Of a stretch of DNA of 64,000 bases, positions 23,059 through 34,291 are shown piece after piece; the stretch's first letter is position 1, and every line of letters begins with the position of its first letter. The notes under the pieces were generated by a model. The model made no database searches. It was not told the DNA's origin and was given only the letters and a program-made list of their open reading frames with translations. This DNA comes from Anoplolepis gracilipes (Eukaryota; Arthropoda; Insecta; Hymenoptera; Formicidae): positions 2,387,501-2,451,500 of the forward strand of contig NC_132982.1 of NCBI RefSeq assembly GCF_047496725.1, in the 5' to 3' direction. The translations under genes were made by a program, and so were the position numbers.

Positions 23059-24136
23059 CTAAAAAAAAATTAAGAAATATGATTATCACGTTTACACATA
23101 AAATGTATGTCGTATTATCAAGTAATGTGATAGCTAAATACTCTTTTTGAAAAAATAGCATGCAAATAGGCTTTAGGAGCAAATGTATGTGTATATATTT
23201 ATCTTATATGTATAAGTACAATTCTCGAAAATTCATAAACACTACAAAATATAATAGAAATCAAGAATTCTTAAAAAATTAAACATTTCGACTGGATTTT
23301 CTTCAGTAAGCCAATAAATGTGTCAGAAATTAAATGATTAAAACTATAAATTGATGATGATAACGAATTAAAAACGTTCTATCTAAAATCTCTATCATAA
23401 TATCATGCAAGTCATCATTCACTACAAAACTTTCCTAAGAATTTGCAGAGAAAAATAATTAAGTTTAGACAAACATCTGAAATTAAAACGTGGTTAAGTA
23501 GCGTTATAACAATAAGAATTTTTATAAATAAAAAAAAAAAAAGATAACATACCAAAAGACTACAATAGCGAAGAAGAAAATATGTATCGATGTGTCAGCA
23601 CAGAAACACGTGTCAGCACAGAAAGACGGACATTAATGTAATGACATGTAGAAGGCGGACACAATAACATTGAGGCAACTGAATTCCAAAGCAAAACGTA
23701 AATACAATGGATACGCTTGAAATTATTGGAGTTTTAATTCTATTATTTCTTTTTAAAAAAGTATGAAATTTATTAACCTTCTCTCCATAAGAGTTATAAT
23801 ACGATCGTCTTGCATTCCCGGATAATTGATGCACAATATATTTGTCTTTTAAATAAAAGTTTTTTAAATAAATATGCTAAAATATTTTTAAACGTTAAAA
23901 TATTTTTAATGCCTCGATCCGGGGACGCTAAATTTTTGTTCGTCACTTTAGTTTTAATTCTTTGAGTACTGGATCTATCTAGTGAAATGAATAAAAATTG
24001 GAAAATAAATAGATGCATAGCAATTTTTCAATTTCGAGACTAGTAAGTACTCGAATGGTGTAATATATATACACACGTATATATATAATGTTCCCATATT
24101 AATACAAATAATTTTGTAACATATTTTGTTTCAAAC
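23059..24136. other. Upstream region of the desaturase gene
   Basis: It should hold the rest of the 5'UTR intron, a leader exon and the promoter, but I could not place them. Mostly AT-rich; short open frames on the minus strand (23613-24018) have no recognisable domain. Confidence 0.35.
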
Positions 24137-24646
24137 TACGATAAAAAATCTAGAGTCGATTCACTGAAGCAATTAAAAGTTATAAAAATTTTAGTTTGCA
24201 ACAATTTTACCCATAGAAAACGTATTATTCAAGGCCAAAATGAATAGAAAATTACGGAAATTAGCAAAAGTATAGTTTAGATATTTATAAATAATTTTGA
24301 CCTCGGAAAAAATACTGAATGGTTTAAAAAATATTAAATATAATTCAATAAATTATTAAATTTATTAATAAAATAATTAAAAATCTCTTTATATTTTGAG
24401 ATTATTCACTATTTTATTTCACTGTTAAAAAGTTTCTCATTATAGTTCAGAAAATTCGATAATTCTCTGAAAAAAAAAATTAAAAATTTACAGTACATTT
24501 CTGCATTCTGGCTATGAACAAATGATAAGATTCTTTATTAGTCGCGCAATCTTTATTACTTAAACTATATGAAAAGAGCATGTATTCGTCAAAATCGAAT
24601 TCCAACTATACTTTTTGCTATTATTTTACGTACAAAACATCCTTAA
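24137..24646. mobile_element. TTAA element, 5'-truncated copy D
   Basis: From about GTCGATTCACTGAAGC to CATCCTTAA (TTAA at 24643-24646) this matches the TTAA element family but lacks the GGATGTTTAG end, and is more diverged than the other copies. Confidence 0.6.
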
Positions 24647-24984
24647 GTGTTATAAACACAAGTCGAAAATCCTGTTATACAAACCAAAAATTTTTCATAA
24701 AAAAATCCTGTATTTAAATATACTATTGTATCAATTTCATATTTTTTTATATTATATTAAATTTTCGTTGAAATTAACGATTGCAAATTAATAATAATTA
24801 CTTATTATCTATTAAAAGATATATTATTATATTAATATATAATAATATAATATATAATAATATATATAATAATATTATATATATATATAATTATTTAATT
24901 ATTTATATTTATTTTATATTATATTTGTTTATTAAATTTGTTATTATTTATTATTTTTAATATAAATTATTTTTATTATTTTTA

Positions 24985-25930
24985 TAACATAAAGATACCT
25001 ACTTTTATTCTGAATATAATTATAATTCTTAAACAATATTGTAATAAGTTTAGCGGCAACTAAAAATTTCTAAATTTATTTTATATATTATAATAAAACT
25101 ATAATGATAAGGTTTTCTCGCCAATATACTTTTCACAATTAAATAGTTAAAGTTGTTTCATTTCAATTCGATCCATTAATAATTTTATTTACAAATGAAA
25201 TATTAATTTTATTTTGTCATTTATTTAACTATGTTTTTGTAATCCCATAAAATAGAACTCATGAAACTGATATTCTTAATAATAAAACAATAGTAAGGTC
25301 ATAGAGACCAAACGTATCACAAGTAACGGTTGTAAAACAATTCAAATATTCTATACTTAGAAAACATATATATTATAATATTAAATGTATTGATATAATT
25401 TGATGAAAAGTTACATCTAAATTAAGACGAACGTTTCGATCCCATTTTTTGGGACTTCTTCGACGCAAAACTAGAAAAATGTAATAAATAACGTTGAAAT
25501 AGCGGCAATGTAGCAAAAAATAAGTAAAGCAGCTATTAGATCCGAGTAAGTTATGTGCAATATGATGGGAAGTTGAATAATTACAAAATTACGATGAAGA
25601 AACTTCTTGGTTTTTAAACCAGAAAATATTTTTCAAGAAACTGACTCGATTAACACTACCAAATGAATCTTGTGGATAAGAATAATTTATGTGTTATTTA
25701 TACATAATAATAGGTATAATAGTCAAATCAGAGTAATCACTAAACCGTATAGAAAAATTTTTTTTCTTACAGGTCATAATAGATATTATCAGGAATGAAC
25801 AGAAATTAGCGCAGTTGTAAAGTCTCGAATCGACCGGTTACTGCGTCAGAGAGCTAAGAAAATTACGAGCTTATATATGTGTTACCTCGTTACATTCAAA
25901 CTAAAGCTCGCTATTATAAACAAAAAAAAA
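24985..25930 (-). repeat. Penelope/retrozyme-like repeat, copy 2 (inverted)
   Basis: Reverse-complement match of 3795-5361 without the MITE found there. It carries the better preserved hammerhead-like motif at 25427-25469. No coding sequence. An AT-only stretch (24650-24984) precedes it. Confidence 0.6.
25427..25469 (-). other. Hammerhead-ribozyme-like motif
   Basis: Minus strand: CGTCGAAGAAGTCCC, loop AAAAAAT, then GGGATCGAAACGTTCG. The hairpin GTCCC/GGGAT corresponds to stem II, and GAAAC-GTT is the canonical 3' core with a two-base stem III. The first two core bases read TC instead of CU. It is the closest to canonical of the three GAAGA-type motifs in the 3' core. Confidence 0.45.
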
Positions 25931-26061
25931 ACATTTAACCGTGTAATTAGCATATTAAGTATCAAGCGTCTGCGGGAGCGGCGCAACGTCAAGTTCAAAA
26001 AAAATTCATAAAATAAAGATGATCTGAATCTTAAAATTCTTTATGATAAAAATATACTTTT

Positions 26062-26984
26062 CCTCTGTATCCAAAATAAAAAGGTGGTACGGGTGATCAT
26101 GGACACCGTGTATACAGAGTAGGCCATTTTAATCTATGCGCTGTAATATCTCAAAATCAATAAGTTTAAGACAAAAATGTTTCAGACAAAAGTTGTATGG
26201 TTTCGAGGGGAACATAAGATGGTATCATTGGTTTGACCTTGGATAGTCGTTTGTAGGTCACGTAAAGATCATCTTTAATTTCGTAAATGTAACCTGTCCT
26301 TTTTTCATTACATATTCTTGTAGATTATCTCGAGAGCTTTTCAAAACACCATAATAAAATATTTTTTCATTAAATACTTTTCGAGTTATTAAGACTTCAA
26401 AGTTGCAGTATTTTGACATAAAATACAAGATACCTCGTAAAATATTTATTTCTCGATTATCTTATCCTAATACTTTTATGCACCGAATAATGAGACAAAT
26501 CAATTGGCGTAATTAAAACACATTATGTTAAAGTAAAAATGTGTAACTGCTAGTTGCAAATTCAGATTTTTTCTTAAAGATAACTATGTGTTTTCTTTAC
26601 ACCAATTGATTGTCTTATTATTTTGTGTATAAAAGTATTAGGGTAAGATAATCGAAAAATGAATATTTTACGAGATATCTTGTATTTTATGTTAAAATAT
26701 TGCAACTTTGAAGCCTTATAATTCGAAAAGCACTTCTTGAAAAAACATTTGATTATAGTGTTTTGGAAAGCTCTCGAGACAAGCTACAAGAGTATGCAAT
26801 AATATATAGAATGTCCCATTTAAAAAATTGAACATGACGTTCATGTGACCTTCAAATAACTCTTCAAGGTCAAACCAATAGTACCCTCTTATGGCTCCTA
26901 CAAAACCAAACTTTTGTCTGAAAGATTTTTCTCTCCCGGGCTTGGTTTTCAAGATATTCGACTGGACCATTAAAATGGCCCACC

Positions 26985-26990
<6 letters not shown>
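26062..26990. mobile_element. Foldback composite, second copy of 18158-19087
   Basis: Co-linear with 18158-19087, including the junction where the TCATGGACACC end of one family meets TACAGAGTAGGCC of the next. Small substitutions and indels only. It ends GGCCCACCCTGTA before a TA microsatellite. Confidence 0.7.
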
Positions 26991-27018
<28 letters not shown>

Positions 27019-27150
27019 CATATCTGTTAATATATCTAAAGCGCACAGATTGACAGTCGTAGAAGGAAAAGGAGCGAGCGAGCGCGAGCGCCCACACACG
27101 CACACGCACACGCACACGCACACGCACACGCACACGCACACGCACATACA
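26985..27150. repeat. TA and CACACG microsatellites
   Basis: (TA)n at 26988-27016 and (CACACG)n at about 27092-27146, separated by a short unique stretch. Open frames across them are artefacts. Confidence 0.9.
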
Positions 27151-27261
27151 AGACGACAATCTATGTTACGTTTCTCTTTTTTTAATTTTATGTATAGTGT
27201 ATATGAAATGTGTTCATAAAATTTAGTACAAAATTATATTAATACAATTTTAATTTTAACA

Positions 27262-27398
27262 ATAAGATATTGAGAGAATACGATGAATCAGTACAGTCTA
27301 TTAAGCCGTCATTCTGTGCGTATCATTATACTACATTCTATATATTGAATAAATCCCTCATTTAATTAATAACATCTTTATCTCTACTTTATACCACA
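27262..27398 (+). mobile_element. LTR remnant of the TGTAGGATT...CCCACA family
   Basis: It matches the 3' part of the solo LTR at 41166-41538 (AGATATTGAGAGAATACGAT, then CATTCTGTGCGTA, then AATAAATCC) and ends ACCACA. The 5' part is missing. Confidence 0.55.
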
Positions 27399-27925
27399 AT
27401 ATAATAATTTTAGAGTGGTTACATTATTAATGTTTTTGTACGACTGAAATATAAATCCCAAATTTTTATAAACTTGCTTGACTATTAGCTGAATATGCTT
27501 ATCAAAGGATAAGTCTGAGCTAAAAATAATTCCAAGATCACGTATGAAGTTTACGTTCGCTAGGATAGTTCCATCAATTGTATAATTATATAAATGAGTA
27601 GATCTTTTTTTAGAAAAATCTATGACGTGGCATTTGGACAGGTTGAATTGTAAAAAGTTAGCCTTAGACCATGATTCCAGATTATAAAGATCTTGCTGCA
27701 AACATTGCGCGCATTACGATAAAAAAACTTTTAAGCCATCAGCATATAATAAGAACTTGGATACTTTTAGAACATTTTTGGCACTCTTGTATTTAACTAT
27801 TTGGTATGTGTTAGAAATAAAGCTCGATAACCAATGTAACAATGCACCATCGATGTCCATCGCTTTTAATTTTTTTAATAAAAAAGCGTAACTTACGCTA
27901 TCAAACGCCTTTCTGAAGTCTGCAT
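27399..27925 (-). pseudogene. Jockey-like non-LTR reverse transcriptase fragment
   Basis: Minus strand: YADFRKAFDSV (motif A) is followed by LLKKLKAMDIDGALLHWLSS. After an apparent deletion comes LLYADGLKVF, where the catalytic YADD has become YADG. Then LQQDLYNLESWSKANFLQFN and NFIRDLGIIFSSDLSFDKHI, typical of Jockey/CR1-group RTs. One in-frame stop separates YADG from LQQDL. The N-terminal endonuclease and the 3' end are absent. It is dead by both the Asp loss and the truncation. Confidence 0.75.
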
Positions 27926-28283
27926 ATATTGTATTGTAGAAAATAAATATTCTTTATTTAATGACAATCTTACATCATGAATGCTAGGACAAGACTGACT
28001 GACTGTCCGTTTGCATCGCTTATAAATATTATATTTCAACAGAGCGTTGTGCTCGAACTCAGCTTGTGGCGCGGCTTTGACAATTGATTTAAGGTGAGCA
28101 GCGAATCGCTCTACGCGATAAAAACTCTTCGAGGGTCTCGCTAACAAGGGATCGATATCTTTGATCCTTACAGTTCGTCCATCCTGACGATTGACCGTCC
28201 CGGTCATAATTGTGTAAACGTGTAATACAGTGTTAAATAGCGGAACAAAACAAAATTTTAGTTTTCATTACGTATTGAGTATA
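27926..28283. other. Unassigned sequence between TE fragments
   Basis: Less AT-rich than its surroundings. A 104-codon minus frame at 27893-28207 has no recognisable domain. Its right end, ATTATTAC (28284-28291), is the target site of the hAT element. Confidence 0.35.
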
Positions 28284-28291
28284 ATTATTAC

Positions 28292-29389
28292 CAGAGTTGG
28301 GAAAGTTACTTTATAAAAGTAACTCGTTACCGTTACTGTTCTTTTTTCTAAAAAGTAACTCGTTACTAATTTTAAAAAGTAACTTGTTACCGTTACCGTT
28401 ACTCAAAAAGTAACGAATCGTTACAATTTCCGTTACTTTTTTTTATACAAAATAAACTTTACATAAACATTTTTTTAATACAAGGTCAAATTTTTACACT
28501 AAACACTAAAAATTTTTGAACATTATTTTACATTAAAGTAATCAAAATGATATAATTTTTTGATAGTGATGATATCGCTATTGATATAAAGTGTGTAATA
28601 ATTTTGATAATAATAAATTATTTTAAATAAGAAAAACTTTTGTAAAAAGTGTAAACAAGCTTTCTCAAACACGTTTAGATTCTGTAAATGTAAATAAAAT
28701 AATTTTCTTATTGTTAGTTCACTTTCAATAGATTTGTAAATATGGTTAAAATCGCTTCCTTCGCGTTTCTTCAATTTTTTTATTTTAAAATTCTAACACG
28801 GTACAATAATTTTCATATCATCGAATTCTTGACTAATCATTGAATTATCTGTCTACTTAAATGTTTTTTACAAAGTATAAAGATACTAGAAAAAAATGCC
28901 AGCCGTTTCTATGTGAAACTACGTTTTAATACTCTTATCAATCTTTAAGTTTCATTTCATGCATATGTGCACACGTATCTATAGTATTTTATATGTTACA
29001 TGTACCATATAAAATGAGCGCATATTTATGAAACGAAAAATATTTGTTTCTTCATTTGAAAATTTTATATTCGAAAAAAATATAGTATATTCAAGTATAT
29101 TTGAAAAAAATCCCAGACTGCACAGGAAGGTCAAAAGACATTTTAAAGATATTTAAAAGATAATAAGACATCTTTAAGTTGTCTTTTAAGCATTTTTTTA
29201 TAGACATGTACTGTCTAGAAAGTAACGATAAAAGTAATTGTTAATTTCGTTACTCGTTATCGAAGAATGTAATGAAGTTACATTTTCCGTTACAAACAAA
29301 ATTGGTAACGCCGTTACCGTTACAGTTACCGAAAAGAAATAACTGTAACGATAATGACGTTAAAAGTAACGCGTTACTTCCCAACCCTG
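28292..29389. mobile_element. hAT non-autonomous element with 8-bp duplication
   Basis: Starts CAGAGTTGGGAAAGTTAC and ends GTTACTTCCCAACCCTG. The 8-bp flanks ATTATTAC at 28284-28291 and 29390-29397 are identical, the hallmark of hAT integration. Both subterminal zones are packed with GTTAC/GTAAC repeats. The interior is AT-rich without a transposase. Confidence 0.88.
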
Positions 29390-29397
29390 ATTATTAC

Positions 29398-29781
29398 GGT
29401 AAGCCCTATGAATTACTGGACCTCTTTTACATTGCGCGAAACAGGATAATTCATGACAGATTTGACATTTGTCTCGCTGGGTTGGATACGGTTCTTATCA
29501 ATGGAATAACCGAGATACGTAATCTGATTATACAAAAAAGAATATTTATTCAAACGGAATTTGAGTTCATCTTTTTGCGCAATTTCGAGCACTTCACGTA
29601 AAATATCAAAATGTTTTTCTATTTCTTCGGTAGCAATAAAATAATCATCCATATATACTAAATATATTGTGGATCTTTGAAAAATTCGTGGGGCATTCGT
29701 GAGTCTAAATGGCATTTTTAAATATTTAACCACCGGCGTAACGAAAGCAGTGTATTTTATTGAGGATTCATTTTAATATAA
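29398..29781 (-). pseudogene. Gypsy reverse transcriptase, C-terminal part
   Basis: Minus strand: KYTAFVTPVVKYLKMPFRLT, then NAPRIFQRS, then LVYMDDYFIATEE (catalytic YMDD), then FLYNQITYLGYSIDKN and an RNase-H-proximal stretch. A stop precedes KYTAF and a short deletion seems to lie before YMDD. The upstream RT part continues at 32725-32930, beyond the LTR inserted at 29782-32724. The RT ends abruptly at the hAT target region near 29398. Confidence 0.8.
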
Positions 29782-30098
29782 TGTTACGTCCGGTGGACTC
29801 CACAATTCTTTTCTTTCATGAAATATTAATTATTAACCAATATCTGATAGGCGAGACGGGAATTTTAAACCATAAGATAACAAATGCTAGAACTGAACCG
29901 TGCATAAACACTCAAAGGGCTCTCTAGCTTACTTGAGAATTTTTAAATAAAACAGTCACTGTCAAACTGATATCGTTGTTTAAAACTAGAGTCATAAATT
30001 GGAGACGATGACGAAAACTGAAAACATTTGATATAAGTGCTCGCTTAACAGACCACCCTTAGGGGACAGTTGCCTATACTAAATTCTATAGAATAGAG

Positions 30099-30904
30099 CA
30101 GGGTTGGGTAGTAACTAGTTAAATAGTTAAAAATTAAGTTAATAAGTTAAAAAGTTAATAACTTTTAACTTAACTTACTTAATTTTAAATGCCATAAACT
30201 TTAAACTTTACACTAGTTAATTTTAACTTAACTTATTAACTTTTTTTTTATATCAGTTAATAAATAATTTATTAATATCAAAGTTATATGAAAATTGATG
30301 ATCGTAATGTATAAAATATATATATATATTAAAGCTATTTTATTTGTTTATATGTCGATTTGTTATTAGATAAAGAATTATTAGAGTGCTTGGGAAAGAA
30401 ATAAATTAAGGACTTTAGAAGAACTCCACTTAAAATTAACCAATAATTTATAAGTATTTATAATTAATATTATATTTTAATAAAAATATTTATTTAATAA
30501 ATTTTCTGCCTTTTTCTTGTATTTTATATCTTTTCTTTTGTATTTTATACATATTTTAATAATGTTAATTAATAATGTAATTTACCAATTAATAATATAT
30601 AAAGAAAAATAAAAAATGATAAAAAGATAGTCTTTTATAATTTATAAGAAAGAAAAATATATTTTCTACTTTTTTATATAGCTTTTTATTATAGCCTAAA
30701 TTAAAATATCAATTAAAAGATTAATTATGCAAAAATATAGTTTTATATAATTAACGTTAATATTTAACTTTAATTTTTAACTTTTTAACTTAACTTTTAA
30801 CTAAGTTAGTTTTTGTTTTTAACTTTCAATGTTAACTTATTTAATTTATTGCCAATTAACTTTCAACTTAACTTAGTTAAAAAAAAATTAACTTCCCAAC
30901 CCTG
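30099..30904. mobile_element. hAT non-autonomous element with 8-bp duplication
   Basis: Starts CAGGGTTGGGTAGTAAC and ends TTAACTTCCCAACCCTG, flanked by identical GAATAGAG at 30091-30098 and 30905-30912. Subterminal zones are dominated by AGTTAA/TTAACT repeats, unlike the GTTAC repeats of the element at 28292-29389. No transposase. Confidence 0.88.
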
Positions 30905-31270
30905 GAATAGAGTAACAAGCGAAAACCACTTCCGACTGTACCAAACTCTCCATTGGTTTAGACCAAAATTCTCTGATAAAAATCTGTACCAATAGGCATA
31001 AGCCTTTGAGACAAAACCGAAAAGACAACCCCTCCAAGTATATGAGGGCGTTAATTAAAACTCTTATTCGTCAAATTATCCTATGGAGAGGAGGTAGTAG
31101 AACTCTGCGTTATGCGAGAAAAATCATGCAACAGTCAGTTCGTTTTACACACTTAGTTCGCTTTAGACAGTCAGTCCATTTTTAACAGTCAGTCAGTTTT
31201 CACTAGTCAAATATTCACTATCGTAATTGTCATACCGCACTGACCATCTTGTTTTTTCATTTGACTTTAA

Positions 31271-31774
31271 GGTTCCTGAGTACTCGCCGCGGAACTTTGA
31301 TGTCAACGGTGGCGACATATAGTTCTGTCTCTTTCTCTCTTTTGGGAAATATGGCAGAAGCGAGAAATGACAGCCCAATTTATGTTGCGACCTACGTCGT
31401 AATTATTTACTTTTTGCTAGTGTTGTGATGTGCAACGTATTTATGAAACTTGTTAAAATGGACGCCAAGCTGTATAAGGAATAAACTGTGTAAAGTAACA
31501 TTTTCCTCTCCTTTCGACAGCTGTCAAATCGCGTGTTTTTCCGCATTTCAAGGGTTCATTTCGGACTCAATTTATAGTTATTTATCAATTGTCAGGAGAA
31601 AGGATTACCAGCCGTCCATTTTTACAAGTGTGCTGAAAAGATTGGTAGTATTATTTCATTGAAATATGTTTTTATTTACATGTCAGTCGCAACATAAATT
31701 AGGATGTCATTTCTCGCTATTTCTCGCTTGTGACGTCACGATTTCAATATGGCCGCGGTGACTACTCAGGAGCC
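31271..31774. mobile_element. TTAA-flanked MITE with GGTTCCTGAGTACTC ends
   Basis: TTAA at 31267-31270 and 31775-31778; ends GGTTCCTGAGTACTC and GACTACTCAGGAGCC, with CCGCGG just inside on both sides. TTAA duplication suggests piggyBac mobilisation. No coding capacity. Confidence 0.75.
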
Positions 31775-31845
31775 TTAAATATAGCCTCGGGGATTCTTTT
31801 TCGCAATATCTATTTGGGTAAATATCCTGTTTAGGGGAGGATGCT

Positions 31846-31925
31846 CCGACGTCCTTGATCTTGACATATGTTGTCAAGGTCATCACATTGAGTAACGCTT
31901 AAAAGGTTTTAGCCTTCTATTTGTT
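31846..31925. mobile_element. Fragment of the TGACCTTGACA foldback family
   Basis: Matches the first about 80 bp of the foldback at 44765-45988, including CTTGACATATGTTGTCAAGG and AACGCTTAAAAGGTTTTAGC. No matching second end nearby. Confidence 0.6.
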
Positions 31926-32724
31926 ATTCTATAATTTATATCTCATTGTCAGTTCAAACTTAATTGTGTAGTGTGAATGTGACTTGTTAAAATTATCTGA
32001 TGGATGTCTATCATCAACTTCTTCACGGATAATTGGAAATCAGTATTCGCTGACCCCAGCCATTATCGTTTTACATACGTCTGCATTTGTCAACAAATAG
32101 TGAATTCAATTAAATAAATGTTTATTTGTTTCTTTTATCCTATTGTCTCGTTTAAGTCTAAATAATTCTTAAATTTCCACGGAATCTTTTATCTCTAAAA
32201 ATCACTAAGCTATCACATACATCCATTTCTGTGATTAATTATCGCATCTCTCCGTCTCTCTTAATTCTTTTATTTTTTTTGTACCCTTCTCCTCCATAGA
32301 ATAATCCTTGTATTTATGTGTACCAGCATTTACACGCCAGGTTACTAAATACATTTGAGAGTAGCTCCTTTCAAATTCATCTTATTAATCCGTGCATTTA
32401 AGTCATTAGCATTTTATATGTTCGGTTACCGAATAAACATAAAGAACTCACAATTTCAATATTCCTCTCTTTACTTTTCTTTCAAATAAAATAACGATTT
32501 ATTAAAATCTTAATATTCTCTTCTCTTTCTATTATTTATTGTAGAACACCAAAATAAAGAATTGCTCAAAGAGTATAAAATTATGAATAAACAAACAAAT
32601 CCTGTGGTTTGGGCTTGATGAATATTATTTTTTTATGTACATATATACAAAATAATTTCGCGTTTCGACACAAGTAAGTTGCGTCCTTTTACTGACTCAT
32701 CCTTTTTCGAGTCTGGACGTAACA

Positions 32725-32930
32725 ATAGTGAAATCCTTTTGTAAATCTAAACTACTATTACTATAGATTTTTTTCCTTTTAGTCGACCTAATTGATCATC
32801 GATCATAGGCGTAGGAAAATTATTATCTCTTACTGTAATCTTATTTAGTTCTCGGTAATTGACACATAATCTTAAATTACCGTCTTTTTTCGGGACGAGT
32901 ACAATTGGACTTGCATACGAAGAAACATAA
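32725..32930 (-). pseudogene. Gypsy reverse transcriptase, N-terminal part
   Basis: Minus strand: ASPIVLVPKKDGNLRLCVNY, then RELNKITVRDNNFPTPMIDD and QLDRLKGKKSIV, followed by KGFHY at the LTR junction. This is the classic start of Gypsy RT (fingers, motif 2). It joins at the LTR insertion site to 29398-29781. The protease and the start of pol were not found. Confidence 0.8.
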
Positions 32931-33095
32931 TAAAATAAAATGTACCAAACGAAATGCTGGCAAACTTTATCCAGACGTTGTTGTAACTGCTAGAATAATG
33001 TCTAAGAATTAATATAAATTATATTATATTATATTAAAATATACAAAATTTACATAATTTTCATTAAATATTATATTATATAAATATAATATTAT

Positions 33096-33476
33096 ATACA
33101 GGGTGTCCGATAATTGATGAAAAACCTGCTAATGGTTCCTTAAATCATTTAGAGATGATTTTTCCTCAGCGAAAATGTCGAGGCATCAATAATTTCCAAG
33201 TTATAAGCGATTTAAAAAAGTTGCTTTTCGCAAACTAAACTTTTTGAAGTTAAAAAATTATCAAAACTACATTCTTTATTTAATTTTAGATATAGTTTAC
33301 TGTAATAGACTTTTAATTTAAGGCTTAATTACAAAGATATAGAATGATAAAAATTGGAAACTTGCAAAAAATGATGACGTCTCTTGATATTTCCGCTGAG
33401 GAAAAATCGAAAAACTCCAAATGATTTCAAGAATCTGCCATAACAGGTTTTTCATCAATTACCGGACACCCTGCAT
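33096..33476. mobile_element. MITE with ACAGGGTGTCCGATAATTG ends
   Basis: Left end ACAGGGTGTCCGATAATTG and right end AATTACCGGACACCCTG, with TA-rich flanks; inverted similarity extends inward about 80 bp. Likely a Tc1/mariner-type MITE. Confidence 0.7.
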
Positions 33477-34076
33477 ATTAGTGTGGCTAGAAAGTAAAAA
33501 AGTCAGATTAAGATTGTTATTATATTTGAAGTAGAAAATCAGATTAAGATTGTTATATTGTAAGCAATAAATTATAAAAATTATCATTAAATAGAGATCT
33601 TGTATGTCAATAATCATGTATGATAAGACATTTATTACAACGTATTTCTTACTTATGTTTTTTATCTTATTTATGTTGTTTTATCAATGCTCTAGTTAAC
33701 GTCAGAGAATATATACATCGATTTTACGCTAAAAAAAGAGATCAAATTTCTTTATGTTTAATTGTTTGTTCAATTATTTGTCATAATCGCGAGATCTCGG
33801 CGTCTACCGCGTCGTTAGTCACGTTTGCGGAGGTAGATGCTCAAGGAGTTTGCGTTTCGCTATTTTGTTCGATGCTGGTAAATTTCTTCGGAATCGAACA
33901 CTTCACTCTCGTAAGAGATTAAAAAGAATTCCCGTCGAAATGATACTTGACTAGATGTTCGAGTAATATACGGTCTCGTTCGTCTAGTCGCGTTTTGAAT
34001 GTCGTCAGTGGGATCAGTCGTATTATCGGCAACTACCCAAGCAGCACATATCCCTAAAAGATGACTTAAACATGAT
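33477..34076. other. Unassigned sequence
   Basis: 33620-33922 contains a 100-codon frame without a recognisable domain. The last 40 bp (CCCAAGCAGCACATAT onward) look like one end of a CCC-type, AAGACGTC-rich element whose other end may be 36345-36410, so the TTAA element probably inserted into it. Confidence 0.35.
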
Positions 34077-34291
34077 TTAAGGATGTTTAGTACCTATTTT
34101 TAAAAATATAGGAATTTAATAAAATTTGCACAGATTGTTCTGATACATGTTCAGAGACTTATAAAAAATCCTGGAGTTGATTCACTGAAGCAATCAAAAG
34201 TTATAAGGATTTTAATTTGCAATGAATTTACCCGTCGATATTATTATAAATATAATTATTTTGTGGAGCTAATTATAAGTAAAAGTATTAA

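Larger units (their letters stand above)
29782..32724. mobile_element. Gypsy-type LTR (TGTTACGTCC...GGACGTAACA) inserted in an RT gene
   Basis: Ends TGTTACGTCC and GGACGTAACA are inverse of each other and equal those of the LTR at 49818-51286. The flanks fit a 4-bp duplication with one mismatch (CTAT/TTAT on the minus strand): joining the RT flanks restores FHYIKMNP. After subtracting the nested hAT (30099-30904) and TTAA MITE (31271-31774) about 1.6 kb remains, comparable to the 1.47-kb LTR. No internal genes are seen, so it is a solo LTR. Strand is uncertain because the ends are symmetric. Confidence 0.7.

Noticed and set aside
33620..33922. 100-codon frame starting MIRHLLQRISYLCFLSYLCC
   Set aside because: Signal-peptide-like start, but no domain, no splice context and AT-rich surroundings; not enough to call a gene.
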